Origin: Candidatus Bathyarchaeota archaeon
GTDB lineage: Archaea; Thermoproteota; Bathyarchaeia; Bathyarchaeales; Bathycorpusculaceae
Direction: 5' to 3'
Assembly: GCA_014859805.1 (NCBI GenBank)
Contig: JACUTN010000006.1
Location: forward strand, 1-20,178
Length of the DNA stretch: 20,178 nt
The notes beneath the pieces were generated by a model, which worked only from the letters and a program-made list of their open reading frames with translations, was not told the DNA's origin and did no database searches. This document shows positions 5,123-13,682 of the stretch, piece after piece (positions within the stretch are counted from its first letter, which is position 1; the number at the start of each line of letters is the position of its first letter). The translations under genes were made by a program, and so were the position numbers.

Positions 5123-6786
5123 CAGCTCAAGAGAAAGGTTGGAAAGAAATTCCAATCGCTGGTGTATGCTGGAAACCAAGCACTGAATATTTAACTGGAG
5201 ATTGGAGGAGCAGCAAACCAGATTGGGTTGAACTCGTATCACAATGCACGTATAATTGTCCAGCTTGGATTCACATAGCTCAATACATGCAGAAAATTAG
5301 AGATGGAAAACTTGACGAAGCAGCAGAAATACTTTTGGAGAGTAATCCTTTCCCATCAATTACTGGTAGAGTTTGTCCCCACTTTTGTGAACAAAACTGC
5401 AACCGTGAGCAATATGATAAAGCGATATCCATAAGAGCCATAGAACGCTTCATAGGCGACTACATCATAGAGAAAAAAAGTGAAATTCTAACACGTCTTC
5501 TTGCACCAGAAAACGGGAAAAAAGTTGCGATAATAGGTTCAGGACCAGCCGGGCTTTCAGCAGCCTACTACTTAAGAAAAATGGGCTACAAAGTAGTCAT
5601 ATTTGAAAGTGAAGAGAAACCAGGAGGCATGCTCACCTACGGAATACCGCCATATAGACTTCCAAAACAAGTTGTCGAAAAAGAAATCGCATTACTCACA
5701 AAAATCGGTGTTGAAATCAGAACAAACGTTACTGTTGGCGTTAACGTAGCGTTTGATGATCTTCAAAAAGAATTTGATGCAGTGTTCTTAGCTACAGGCG
5801 CATTAAAAGAGAGGGACATTGGAATACCACGTGAAGAACTGTTAATGTCCGGTTTGGATTTTCTAAAAAAGGTAAACGAAGGGTTAAGGGAAGCTCCGGG
5901 AGAAGGGGTTGCAGTGATAGGTGGAGGAAATGTTGCCGTTGATGTGGCTAGAACCCTAAAGAGGTTGGGGGCAAGTTCAACAATTCTTTACCGAAGAACT
6001 GAAAAGGAGATGCCCGCGGTAAGCGAGGAAATTGAGAAAGCGAAGGAAGACGGCGTAAAATTCAGTTTTCTAACTCAGCCGGTAGAAGCGTCCAAAAAGA
6101 ACGGAAAAACAGTGTTAAAATGTATAAGGATGAGACTTGGAGAACCCGACGCAACAGGTAGAAGAAGACCCATAGCAATCGAAGGCTCAGAATTCACACT
6201 GGAATTTGATGTTGTGATAAGGGCGATTGGTGAGAGACCAGACACAACATGGATTCCCAAGAAATTTCTTAACGAAAAGGGTTGGATAAAAGCAGACCCA
6301 GCAACATTTGTGGTCGGCGAAAACGTATTCGCTGGTGGAGACTTAACATCAGGACCAGCAACAGTCATCGAAGCCATAACCGCTGGAAGGAAAGCAGCCG
6401 AAAGCATAAACCATTATCTAAGAGGAGAGGAGATTAAGCCTGAAACGCCCCTAGAAGAACCTGTAAAATTTGAAGAAATGAACATTGCATATTACGAACC
6501 AGCAGAAAGAGTGAAAACCCCTGAGCTTTCCCCACAAGATAGACTGAAGACGTTTGATGCCGAAGAGGTTTCGGGAATAAGCCTAGAAGATGTTAAAAGA
6601 GAAGCTGAAAGATGCTTCAGTTGTGGTTACTGCAGAGCGTGTGGACTTTGTTCAATTTTCTGTCCAGACTCCGCAGTGAAATTGAACGGCGATAAACCTG
6701 AGTGTGACTATGACTTTTGCAAGGGCTGTGGAATATGTGCAAACGAGTGTCCATGTAAAAGTATAGTTATGGAGATGGAGGGATAA
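5119..6786 (+). CDS. Delta-subunit fusion: GltD/NfnB-like FAD-NAD(P)H oxidoreductase with 2x[4Fe-4S] ferredoxin tail
   Basis: A 555-residue multidomain protein. Residues 21-34 (STEYLTGDWRSSKP) resemble the start of classical delta subunits. Residues 43-115 form the cysteine-rich Fe-S domain of glutamate synthase small subunits (C43, C47, C86, C90, C94). An FAD-binding GSGPAGLSAAYYL motif is at 140-152 and an NAD(P)-binding VIGGGNVAVDVAR motif at 266-278. AGGDLTSGPATVIEAITAGR (405-424) closes the flavin site. The tail from about 495 carries two ferredoxin motifs, with cysteines 499, 502, 505, 508, 511, 515 and 529, 534, 537, 540, 544, 546. The GTG start follows AAGGAGGT and overlaps the gamma gene by four bases. 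In ordinary pyruvate oxidoreductases the delta subunit is only the ferredoxin. This fusion could link the complex directly to NAD(P)H, as similar proteins in other anaerobes seem to. That link is inference. Confidence 0.85.
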   Translation: MTAQEKGWKEIPIAGVCWKPSTEYLTGDWRSSKPDWVELVSQCTYNCPAWIHIAQYMQKIRDGKLDEAAEILLESNPFPSITGRVCPHFCEQNCNREQYDKAISIRAIERFIGDYIIEKKSEILTRLLAPENGKKVAIIGSGPAGLSAAYYLRKMGYKVVIFESEEKPGGMLTYGIPPYRLPKQVVEKEIALLTKIGVEIRTNVTVGVNVAFDDLQKEFDAVFLATGALKERDIGIPREELLMSGLDFLKKVNEGLREAPGEGVAVIGGGNVAVDVARTLKRLGASSTILYRRTEKEMPAVSEEIEKAKEDGVKFSFLTQPVEASKKNGKTVLKCIRMRLGEPDATGRRRPIAIEGSEFTLEFDVVIRAIGERPDTTWIPKKFLNEKGWIKADPATFVVGENVFAGGDLTSGPATVIEAITAGRKAAESINHYLRGEEIKPETPLEEPVKFEEMNIAYYEPAERVKTPELSPQDRLKTFDAEEVSGISLEDVKREAERCFSCGYCRACGLCSIFCPDSAVKLNGDKPECDYDFCKGCGICANECPCKSIVMEMEG

Positions 6787-6789
6787 AAG

Positions 6790-8019
6790 ATGGAGATTGT
6801 TAAGCAGAAAGTTTTAGCCTTAAATGGAGATGAAGCAGTAGCATACGCTGTTAAACAGTCAGATGTCGATGTTGTTTCGGCTTACCCAATAACTCCGCAG
6901 ACAATAATCGTTGAAAGATTCAGCGAATACGTGGCGAACGGGGAGGTTGACACAGAATTCATATGTGTTGAATCTGAACACAGTGCGTTGTCAGCGTGTT
7001 TAACGGCTTCAGCCATGGGTGCAAGAGTCTTCACAGCCACAGCGTCAGCAGGCTTAGCCTTGATGCATGAAATCCTCTACGTAACCTCGGGATGCCGTGC
7101 ACCAGTTGTCATGGCTGTTGTCAACAGAGCCTTATCCGCGCCGATAAACATTCACTGCGACCATTCCGACAGCATGGTTGAACGCGACTGTAGTTGGATA
7201 CAGTTGTACGCGGAAAATTCACAGGAAGTCTACGATTCGATAATTCAAGCTTTTAGAATCGCTGAAAACCCCGAAATTTCATTGCCAGTTATGGTGGGAT
7301 TAGACGGCTTCTCTTTAAGCCACACATTAGAAAACGTGCAAGTGCTACCTGACGATGTTGTAAGAAAATTTGTTGGAACCCGCCAATTTCCATTTATAAA
7401 AGGTCATGAAGGAAAAATGGTGCCGTTCAAGCTTGACCCAGAAAATCCGCTTTCGATGGGTCCGTTAGACCTCTACGACTACTATTTTGAACATAAACGT
7501 CAACAAGAAGAGGCAATGCAGAAAGCTCCGAAAGTTATCCAACAAGTACACGAGGAATATGCACAGATGAGTGGAAGACACTACGGAAACGGGTTAATTG
7601 AGCGGTATAATCTGGAAGACGCGGAAATAGCGGCGGTGTGCTTGGGCTCCACTGCTGGAACTGTAAAAACTGTTGTTGATGAGCTGAGGGCAGAAGGAGT
7701 CAAAGCTGGTTTACTTAGAATTCGCACTTTCAGACCGTTGCCGGTTGAAGAAATAATTAAAGCTTTAGAAAACGTGAAAGCAGTAGCAGTTATGGATAGA
7801 AGCCTCAGTTTCGGAGGATACGGCGGAGCAGTCTTCCACGAAATCCGTCACATTCTATACGACGCACATATACATCCGTACGTGGTAAACTACATTTATG
7901 GACTCGGCGGAAGAGACACACCGAGAAACCTGATACACAAAATTTACCAAGACCTACAAGAAATACTGCAAACCAGACGAGTCGAAAAACCAGTAAAGTT
8001 TATTGGATTAAGGGAGTGA
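6790..8019 (+). CDS. porA: 2-oxoacid (pyruvate):ferredoxin oxidoreductase, alpha subunit
   Basis: A 409-residue alpha subunit, normal length. It has the AYPITPQT motif (31-38) of the pyrimidine-binding domain and the VESEHSALSACLTASAMGAR segment that follows it. A C-terminal transketolase-C-like domain begins near residue 275 and includes LRIRTFRPLP and VMDRSLSFGGYGG. It forms the thiamine diphosphate site together with the beta subunit. The gene begins three bases after the fusion gene's stop. GGAGGGA just upstream is its ribosome binding site, overlapping the previous stop region, so it is part of a tight operon. Specificity for pyruvate rather than another 2-oxoacid is likely but not proven by the sequence. 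Confidence 0.88.
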   Translation: MEIVKQKVLALNGDEAVAYAVKQSDVDVVSAYPITPQTIIVERFSEYVANGEVDTEFICVESEHSALSACLTASAMGARVFTATASAGLALMHEILYVTSGCRAPVVMAVVNRALSAPINIHCDHSDSMVERDCSWIQLYAENSQEVYDSIIQAFRIAENPEISLPVMVGLDGFSLSHTLENVQVLPDDVVRKFVGTRQFPFIKGHEGKMVPFKLDPENPLSMGPLDLYDYYFEHKRQQEEAMQKAPKVIQQVHEEYAQMSGRHYGNGLIERYNLEDAEIAAVCLGSTAGTVKTVVDELRAEGVKAGLLRIRTFRPLPVEEIIKALENVKAVAVMDRSLSFGGYGGAVFHEIRHILYDAHIHPYVVNYIYGLGGRDTPRNLIHKIYQDLQEILQTRRVEKPVKFIGLRE

Positions 8020-8029
8020 AAGGAGGAAA

Positions 8030-8998
8030 ATGAAAATGGCATCTGAATATGAATTCACGGCAAAGGATATAGTTGAAAAACCCGAAATTTTAATGTCTGG
8101 ACATAGAGCATGCGCAGGATGCGGACCAGCCACAGCTCTTAGACTTGTTCTAAAAGCAGTAAGAGGACCAACAATACTAACGCATGCAACAGGATGTATG
8201 GAAGTAGTTTCAACAATTTATCCTTACACTGCATGGAAAATCCCATGGATACACACTGCTTTCGAAAACGTTGCTGCAAACGCTTCAGGAATCGAAGCCG
8301 CACTGAAAGTGCTACGGAGAAAAGGTCGTATAAAAGACGAACATGTAGACGTTATCGCTTTCGCTGGAGACGGCGGCACCTTTGACATTGGAATACAAGA
8401 TTTGTCAGGAGCAGTGGAACGTGGACACGATTTCATGTACGTATTGTACGATAATGAGGCTTACATGAACACAGGCATCCAAAGAAGCGGAGGAACACCG
8501 CATGGAGCAGCAACAACCACCTCACCTGCAGGCTCGGTAATACCAGGAAAACCAGAGTACAAAAAACCAATCTCAGACATTATGGTTGCGCATGGCATGC
8601 CTTACGTGGCAACAGCCTCACCATACTATTGGAAAGATTTGATAACGAAGGCTAGAAAAGGCATAGAAGTGGATGGACCAGCATTCTTGCACGTGATTGC
8701 GCCGTGCCCAAGGGGATGGCGGTACGACACAAGCAAAACCATTGAAATCTCACGTTTAGTAGTGGAAAACTGCATTTTTCCACTGTGGGAAGCAATAGAT
8801 GGTGAATATCAACTGTCTGAACCAAGCGAAGCCATAGCCTTAAAGCCGGAAACAAAGAAGCCAGTGCAAGAGTATCTGCGAATGCAGGGACGCTTCAGAC
8901 ATTTGTTCACTCCGAAATTCGAAAAAGTAATCGATGAAATCCAATGGATAACAGATAAGAGATGGCAACGATTACTCAAAAAATGCGGAATAAACTGA
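8030..8998 (+). CDS. porB: 2-oxoacid (pyruvate):ferredoxin oxidoreductase, beta subunit
   Basis: A 322-residue thiamine-diphosphate-binding beta subunit. ACAGCG (C28, C31), C56 in ATGCM and C226 in APCPRGW are the expected [4Fe-4S] ligands of this family. The TPP/Mg motif runs from GDGG at 113-116 through DNEAYMNTGIQRSGGTP (141-157), the sequence typical of pyruvate-type beta subunits. Ribosome binding site AGGAGG (8021-8026) precedes the ATG at 8030, and a second ATG two codons later is an alternative. It is the last gene of the operon, 10 bases after alpha. A T-rich tract follows the stop and the next gene is convergent. Confidence 0.9.
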   Translation: MKMASEYEFTAKDIVEKPEILMSGHRACAGCGPATALRLVLKAVRGPTILTHATGCMEVVSTIYPYTAWKIPWIHTAFENVAANASGIEAALKVLRRKGRIKDEHVDVIAFAGDGGTFDIGIQDLSGAVERGHDFMYVLYDNEAYMNTGIQRSGGTPHGAATTTSPAGSVIPGKPEYKKPISDIMVAHGMPYVATASPYYWKDLITKARKGIEVDGPAFLHVIAPCPRGWRYDTSKTIEISRLVVENCIFPLWEAIDGEYQLSEPSEAIALKPETKKPVQEYLRMQGRFRHLFTPKFEKVIDEIQWITDKRWQRLLKKCGIN

Positions 8999-9000
8999 AA

Positions 9001-9027
9001 TCCTTCTCACTTTTCTTTTCACATTTC
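9001..9027 (+). terminator. Probable T-rich terminator of the oxidoreductase operon
   Basis: Directly after the beta subunit stop there is a pyrimidine-rich tract, TTTTCTTTTC at 9011-9020, without a GC-rich hairpin. This fits the oligo-T type of archaeal termination and lies between convergent genes. Confidence 0.4.
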
Positions 9028-9061
9028 TGATAGGTAGCCATAGCTAAAATTTCATCAAACA

Positions 9062-9442
9062 TTACAGAGTTAGAAAATATATCAGAATCATGAACACGCC
9101 GGTCAACATCAAAATCAAAGCTATACGAATAAATCCTTTAGGCCTCCACATGTCTTTTCTAAGTGTCTCTGCAGGACCCACAGTATCTCCACCATACACA
9201 GCTTCAGCTAACGCAGATAATATTGCTGCTTTTTGACTCCAGAGGTTAATTCCCCCTCTACCTAACAAGAGCAAAAGACCAGCTATGAGAAAGAGTATGC
9301 CTTCAACGAAAAATATGTCAGTTGGCGAAAAATACTCGCTGGAAGAGAAAATCCATGCGTTACCGAAATAAACAGCTATAGTAATTAATAGGGAGATACC
9401 CGAAAACATCACTATGTTCAATAGTATGTTTCTTTTCTTCAT
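9062..9442 (-). CDS. Three-span membrane protein, unknown function
   Basis: A 126-residue protein I cannot assign. Hydrophobic segments lie at about 8-30, 42-61 and 104-125. A polar loop between the second and third holds QKAAILSALAEAVYGGD and ETLRKDMWRPKG. The short basic N-terminus (MKKRN) suggests a cytoplasmic start. No good ribosome binding site precedes the ATG, so a leaderless message is possible. It lies 156 bases downstream of herA on the same strand. An 11-bp inverted repeat at 9491-9541 in that gap may separate the two transcription units. The loop motif is worth a remote-homology search. Confidence 0.6.
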   Translation of the reverse strand: MKKRNILLNIVMFSGISLLITIAVYFGNAWIFSSSEYFSPTDIFFVEGILFLIAGLLLLLGRGGINLWSQKAAILSALAEAVYGGDTVGPAETLRKDMWRPKGFIRIALILMLTGVFMILIYFLTL

Positions 9443-9490
9443 GCCGAGCCAACTACAATAGTCTAAACAGAACTATTAAGTTTGTTCTAT

Positions 9491-9541
9491 AGTGAAAAGG
9501 TAGTAGCCGTAGCTTAAGACGTGAAATCATTACCTTTCACT
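9491..9541. repeat. Imperfect inverted repeat between herA and the membrane-protein gene
   Basis: AGTGAAAAGGTA (9491-9502) pairs with TACCTTTCACT (9531-9541) with one bulged A, giving an 11-bp stem with a 28-base loop. A nested copy of the arm, GTGAAA at 9521-9526, can also pair with TTTCAC to form a smaller 6-bp hairpin with an 8-base loop. It could be a herA terminator-type structure, an operator for the gene at 9442, or an alternative-pairing RNA element. Confidence 0.5.
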
Positions 9542-9598
9542 TTCTGAACACATTAGCTTTTCCTAGTTGGGATTTATTCCAGCCTCTTGTTAGGTCCT

Positions 9599-11479
9599 TT
9601 ATGCTGTGTCTCTTAGGTATTTTTCTATTTCGTTTTCTGCGTTGTCGGCTTTTATGAATATTGGCACGTTTTCTATGCCTGTAGCTATGTAGCTTGAAAG
9701 AAGCCACTCGCCTGGAGCGAACTCTAAGGTTTTTTCTAGTATGCCCTTGTCTATCATGAATGTGTCGCTGATTAGTGCACGGTCGTACGGTCGTGGCAAT
9801 GTGCCCACAAAGTATGTGTGAAGCTGTTGTAGAGCATTGGTGTTCAAGTAGGCAATGCGCTGCGTAGCTATGCACGCTCCTAAACCGTACTTTCTTCCTT
9901 GCCTAAGCAAAGTTTCAACATACCTAGAACATTTGGCATCTATGCCAGATGAGCCACTTAGGGCTGGGATAAACTCTTGTGCCTCGTCGAAAACCAGTAA
10001 AATGTAGGGCTTAACCTGAAATCTACGCTTTCTCCTCACAAGTAAATCTTGCGTCAACGTCACAACAAGGTTTTTTATTATGAACGGGTCTGAAATTGAA
10101 ACGCACACAAGCCTTGCTTCACCTTCCAGCAGTTGGCGGATCTTCTCCGCCGTCAATCCACGCGTGTCTTTTTCCTCTTTTTCTTGCTTTTTCCTTATCC
10201 TATCAACAATCGTGTTTCTCGTTGTTGCCCATGCAAACAAACCGCTTCTTTCAGAAACCTTGAACTCTTGAACAGCCTCGGTGGCAACCGCATCTACGTA
10301 GTTTACAAAGTCTTCGCTTACCTCTTGATTTTCATTTAAGCCACGTTCTTCCAAGTATTCAAGTATGGCGTCGTGTATTTTATCTATAGCGTTCATGTAA
10401 TGCGGTCTGTTAATGTTGTCTTTTCTCTGAGCTTTAAGCTCATCCAAAAATTGGGTATAGGTAGGAACTTTCTGCCTAGGCATTTTGTAATAGGCGAGTT
10501 TATTCTGCTCCATTATGCGCTTTAAACCAGCCTTGATTCTTTCATCAGTCTCGTATTCTCTTGGTTTAACAATGGAATTGAAAAACTGTTCTAGAACGTC
10601 GATTTTGTGTTCGAGAATAATTTTTGCTGGAACATTCGGGTCTGCTAGTATATCCAGCAATAAGAACACGTATTCGCAGCTTATGTCAAAAATTATGACT
10701 TTTGTGTCCTTTGTATGAAGCAAGATGCGTCTAAGGATGTCTGACATTAAATTGCTTTTTCCGCCGCCCGTGAAGGCGAAAACGCCGAAGTGATAGCGGA
10801 TAAGTTTCTCAAAATCGACGTATATTGGGATAACGGTTTTGCTTGTCTCAAACATTTTTATTATTCCGAGCCTCGGGTCGGCTCTGGCATTTTCTACGGT
10901 TTGAGATGGATCTATGCCAAACTTTTCAGTTATCTTCTGGTTGTACATGCGGTTTATCATGTTGCTATTCAAAACGTAGATGGGACTGCCAACGATGGGA
11001 TATGAGAAGCCTTTGATAAACTTGAATTCACAGTTTTTGTTCATTATTAGGTCATAGTTTATTGGAATTGCGTTTATCTGAATCATCATCGTAGATGTGT
11101 CGTTTGTCTGCCAATCCATCTCAGACTGCTCTATAATCTCAAACTGCATAGGATAATAACCGTGGTCTGACAAGCCGCGTAAGCCGAAATGTTCAGGCCA
11201 GACCCTGCTGATCTCCATTAGCGTGTATCTTTCTTCGTCTTGTAGTGACTGTTTGAAATTTTTAACAGCTAGAAGCATGCCCTCCTCCATGAGTCCCATG
11301 AGGTCTTTTTGGTATTCAACTTTGATGCGGCAATGGTAACGAGATCCTGTGCCTCCAAGTTTGGTTTCTTCAGCGCCACCAAAATATTTTGGAATGACAG
11401 CAGCTAATCTCCCGTGAAATCTGTCATCGAAATCTGTGAAGCAGAAAATGTTAAATTCTTTCTCTTCTTGCGGCTTCAA
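9599..11479 (-). CDS. herA: HerA-like hexameric DNA translocase ATPase (divergent)
   Basis: A 626-residue ATPase of the HerA/FtsK class that drives DNA end resection together with NurA. The Walker A loop is AFTGGGKSN (235-243), with A235 in place of the usual first glycine. Walker B is ILLVFDEAQEF (493-503, D498 and E499). A sensor-like ATQR is at 538-541, followed by NTNALQQLHTYFVGTLPRP, matching the HerA C-terminal core. Residues 300-450 form a long, charged, largely helical insertion between Walker A and B. The N-terminal 220 residues would include the HAS-barrel. The proposed start is TTG at 11479 with GGAG nine bases upstream, overlapping nurA by 29 bases. No downstream in-frame ATG would preserve the N-terminal domain. 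It is longer than the roughly 500-residue canonical archaeal HerA. Confidence 0.78.
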   Translation of the reverse strand: MKPQEEKEFNIFCFTDFDDRFHGRLAAVIPKYFGGAEETKLGGTGSRYHCRIKVEYQKDLMGLMEEGMLLAVKNFKQSLQDEERYTLMEISRVWPEHFGLRGLSDHGYYPMQFEIIEQSEMDWQTNDTSTMMIQINAIPINYDLIMNKNCEFKFIKGFSYPIVGSPIYVLNSNMINRMYNQKITEKFGIDPSQTVENARADPRLGIIKMFETSKTVIPIYVDFEKLIRYHFGVFAFTGGGKSNLMSDILRRILLHTKDTKVIIFDISCEYVFLLLDILADPNVPAKIILEHKIDVLEQFFNSIVKPREYETDERIKAGLKRIMEQNKLAYYKMPRQKVPTYTQFLDELKAQRKDNINRPHYMNAIDKIHDAILEYLEERGLNENQEVSEDFVNYVDAVATEAVQEFKVSERSGLFAWATTRNTIVDRIRKKQEKEEKDTRGLTAEKIRQLLEGEARLVCVSISDPFIIKNLVVTLTQDLLVRRKRRFQVKPYILLVFDEAQEFIPALSGSSGIDAKCSRYVETLLRQGRKYGLGACIATQRIAYLNTNALQQLHTYFVGTLPRPYDRALISDTFMIDKGILEKTLEFAPGEWLLSSYIATGIENVPIFIKADNAENEIEKYLRDTA

Positions 11480-13346
11480 TTGTTGCTCTCCTCTCTCTGA
11501 AAGTGCTCATATAGAATATGAATCTTCTCAATTTATGGTTATTGAGTATCCAATTCGCCGTGGTGTCCACGATGCGTTTGAATTGGCTGTAGTTCCATTT
11601 TGCAATCTTGTCGGCGATAAATAGCGGTTTGTTGTGGCCGAAGGCTTCTGGTATACTGGAAGGCGCCATAGCAGCCAAAACAGTCATTGTCAGATTTTGA
11701 AGTTCGTTTGTAACATTTTTATCTATAAACAGGATAACCTCAACGGGTTCTTTTGCACCACCGAACTCGTTCCAGAACTCTACGACGTTTTCGGGCTTGT
11801 AATCATATTTTGGATAGACCAAGCGGTCTGTAAGCAATACATTGCTACGTAACATGGGGTCGGTTTTGGCTTGGCTTAGCTGCACATACGTTTTCAGAAA
11901 AGTTTTTTCCAAGCTTACCCTGTTTTTTATAGCCCCTGAAACATAGCCTCTGCGGTTTTGCATGTCTAAAACCATAGTTCTGAAGGCTGAATCGTACTCT
12001 ATTAGGCTCCATGGAGGGATGATTTTCTCTGGGTTGAGTATGCTGACTGACTGGAGTATCATGCGGTCAGTGTTTGGCAGTTTTTCAAATTCTTTCGGCG
12101 AAATAGGTCTTTGTAGTAGACCGTCATTTTGCATTATTGGAATCAGCTGACGCTTAAAATCTCTTGCAGCTGTGTCTTTTGTCATGCCTATGAGTAGAAT
12201 TCGCTTTTTCCAGCACTCCTCCATGAGCAAGTGTAAAGTGAAAAGCGTTAGAAATGCAATGTCAAGCGTTGTTAGCCATTGCTCCTCGCCATCCCTCAGA
12301 ACCTTCATTAAATTTGCTGTTTTTGTTTCATGTTTTTTCGTGAAAAAGAAGCTGTCACCCAAGTTTGTAACAAGCTTTCTAATACGTTCCCAAGTTGTTG
12401 TGTACTTATCGTTCAGAGTGTAAGTTTCGTTTTTCTCGTTTAAAATGTCGTTTTTAACTAGGCGTTTAAGGTACCGCTTTGCCCTTTTTGTTCTCTTTTC
12501 ATCAGCTATTTCGAATTCTGTTAAGATCTGCCTTTCAGTCATGCTTCCCTTTTGGCTGAGTAGATGGATTATTGCGTACCGTAGGTAGTCGCCTCTTGGA
12601 GGTGGCAAACCTAAAGCTTGATTGTAAACGTATTGTCTTGCAATTGTTAAATCATTTTTGTCTATTGGTTGCCCGTCGATTTTGTATCCGAATATGCTGC
12701 TTTTTGCCTTCCACAGTTTACGTTTTGAAGTGTCATAAAGAAGGCTTGCCCGTTCGATGGATAGGCTTCTGTCTAAAAGAATTATTCTCACATTCTGTTC
12801 AGGGTCTGTGGCTAGTTTGTAGGCAAGGTAGTATTCGGCAAAGGTCATTATCCAATTGGCAATCGTAGCATTGTTTATTATAGCCTCATCCCTTAACGGC
12901 TTGACTTCTTCTGGTTGTTCCACGTCAGAAAATGTGTGATCTACGTCTGGAATCTCATTGATGTAGACGGGAACAACGCTTGAAATTCCTGCACTTTGCC
13001 GAAGTGTTCTTTCGTCATATTTGATTTTTGGCTTATCATTTTCCAGAAACGTAACTGTGCCCGTTGAGGCGTAAGCGCCGCCGAAGAAAATCACAAGGTC
13101 AAAGAGTGGACGTGAATACATGGTGCCGTCTATGCCAGCAAAACGTACAGTTGAAGATCCGAAAAATTCCTTAGCTGTTTTCAAGGCTTCTTTACAGTTG
13201 AAATTCATGATTATAAGGTTTGAAATCGGGTCGTAGAGGTCTTTGAGTGATGAAAAACGTTGCTCGTAATCTAGAACTTGCATTGAAGCTCCGAGTTTAA
13301 GTATGTCGCTTGTACGTTTCACCGCATCACTTAGAGATGAACTCAC
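11451..13346 (-). CDS. nurA: NurA-domain nuclease with internal winged-helix-like insertion
   Basis: I choose the GTG at 13346 because AGGAGG (13357-13362) lies ten bases upstream, giving 631 residues. The frame stays open to another GTG at 13403 that lacks a site. The NurA fold is recognised by VRFAGIDGTMYSRPL (D92 in the long numbering), then ILLDRSLSI (D211), and a C-terminal NKPLFIADKIAKWNYSQF block like the closing strand-helix of NurA. These aspartates fit the family's metal-binding site. Residues about 272-335 (YAIIHLLSQKGSMTERQILTEF onward, ending YTLNDKY) look like a winged-helix domain, which canonical 300-450-residue NurA lacks. It is transcribed ahead of herA with a 29-base overlap, so the pair is translationally coupled. 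Its role would be 5' strand resection at double-strand breaks or a related DNA-processing job. Confidence 0.7.
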   Translation of the reverse strand: MSSSLSDAVKRTSDILKLGASMQVLDYEQRFSSLKDLYDPISNLIIMNFNCKEALKTAKEFFGSSTVRFAGIDGTMYSRPLFDLVIFFGGAYASTGTVTFLENDKPKIKYDERTLRQSAGISSVVPVYINEIPDVDHTFSDVEQPEEVKPLRDEAIINNATIANWIMTFAEYYLAYKLATDPEQNVRIILLDRSLSIERASLLYDTSKRKLWKAKSSIFGYKIDGQPIDKNDLTIARQYVYNQALGLPPPRGDYLRYAIIHLLSQKGSMTERQILTEFEIADEKRTKRAKRYLKRLVKNDILNEKNETYTLNDKYTTTWERIRKLVTNLGDSFFFTKKHETKTANLMKVLRDGEEQWLTTLDIAFLTLFTLHLLMEECWKKRILLIGMTKDTAARDFKRQLIPIMQNDGLLQRPISPKEFEKLPNTDRMILQSVSILNPEKIIPPWSLIEYDSAFRTMVLDMQNRRGYVSGAIKNRVSLEKTFLKTYVQLSQAKTDPMLRSNVLLTDRLVYPKYDYKPENVVEFWNEFGGAKEPVEVILFIDKNVTNELQNLTMTVLAAMAPSSIPEAFGHNKPLFIADKIAKWNYSQFKRIVDTTANWILNNHKLRRFIFYMSTFRERRATIEAARRERI

Positions 13347-13682
13347 CTGGCTTCTTCCTCCTCTCACAAATAAGCCGTTTAGCAGTAAAAACGTTGCCAA
13401 CACTTATCAACGTAACGTTTCATGTGAAAACAGGTGCTCGTTTCTTAATAGCACACGGGGTATGTTCACATTCTCGCGCGCATGACCACAGAAATATACT
13501 TCTGCATGCAGCAAAGAATCATCTTATTTTTGGAAAACGAGCCAATACGACCTACCCCCCCTATTTTTTTCTGGAGTCCTTGCAAGCTACTCAGAAACAG
13601 AAATTGTGGCGCACATGCAACAAATGCTCAAAGAAATACGTGAAATCCAAAACGAAAAAAGTATAAATTCATGCTTAAGCGA
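13347..13682. other. Intergenic region between nurA and tRNA-Gln
   Basis: This 336-base stretch holds no gene I can support. On the minus strand it has the tRNA downstream T-run, a TATA-like GTATATTT near 13491-13500 inside CAGAAGTATATTTCTG, and the nurA ribosome binding site. Frames on the plus strand are open but lack start signals and run into tRNA antisense. A C7-TAT7 homopolymer tract (13555-13570) is notable and is a place where sequencing or replication slippage could occur. Confidence 0.5.
13655..13660 (-). terminator. T-run downstream of tRNA-Gln
   Basis: On the minus strand, TTTTTT begins 23 bases after the tRNA 3' end. This fits an archaeal oligo-T termination signal. Confidence 0.45.

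Noticed and set aside
9599..13346. Calling the NurA-HerA pair an antiviral defence system
   Set aside because: HerA-NurA is a normal archaeal repair pair. No toxin, Sir2, DUF4297 or other defence gene lies nearby, so defence is left as a hypothesis only.
13310..13666. A 118-codon plus-strand open frame overlapping the nurA start and the intergenic region
   Set aside because: It is antisense to the nurA N-terminus for its first part, lacks a ribosome binding site, has no recognisable domain, and its amino-acid pattern changes arbitrarily across the C7-T7 tract. Best read as chance.
13561..13680. Coiled-coil-like plus-strand frame (ETEIVAHMQQMLKEIREIQ) before the tRNA
   Set aside because: It looks coding in composition but has no start signal and no stop before it runs antisense through the tRNA. 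It could be a remnant of a broken gene, but this cannot be shown from one sequence.
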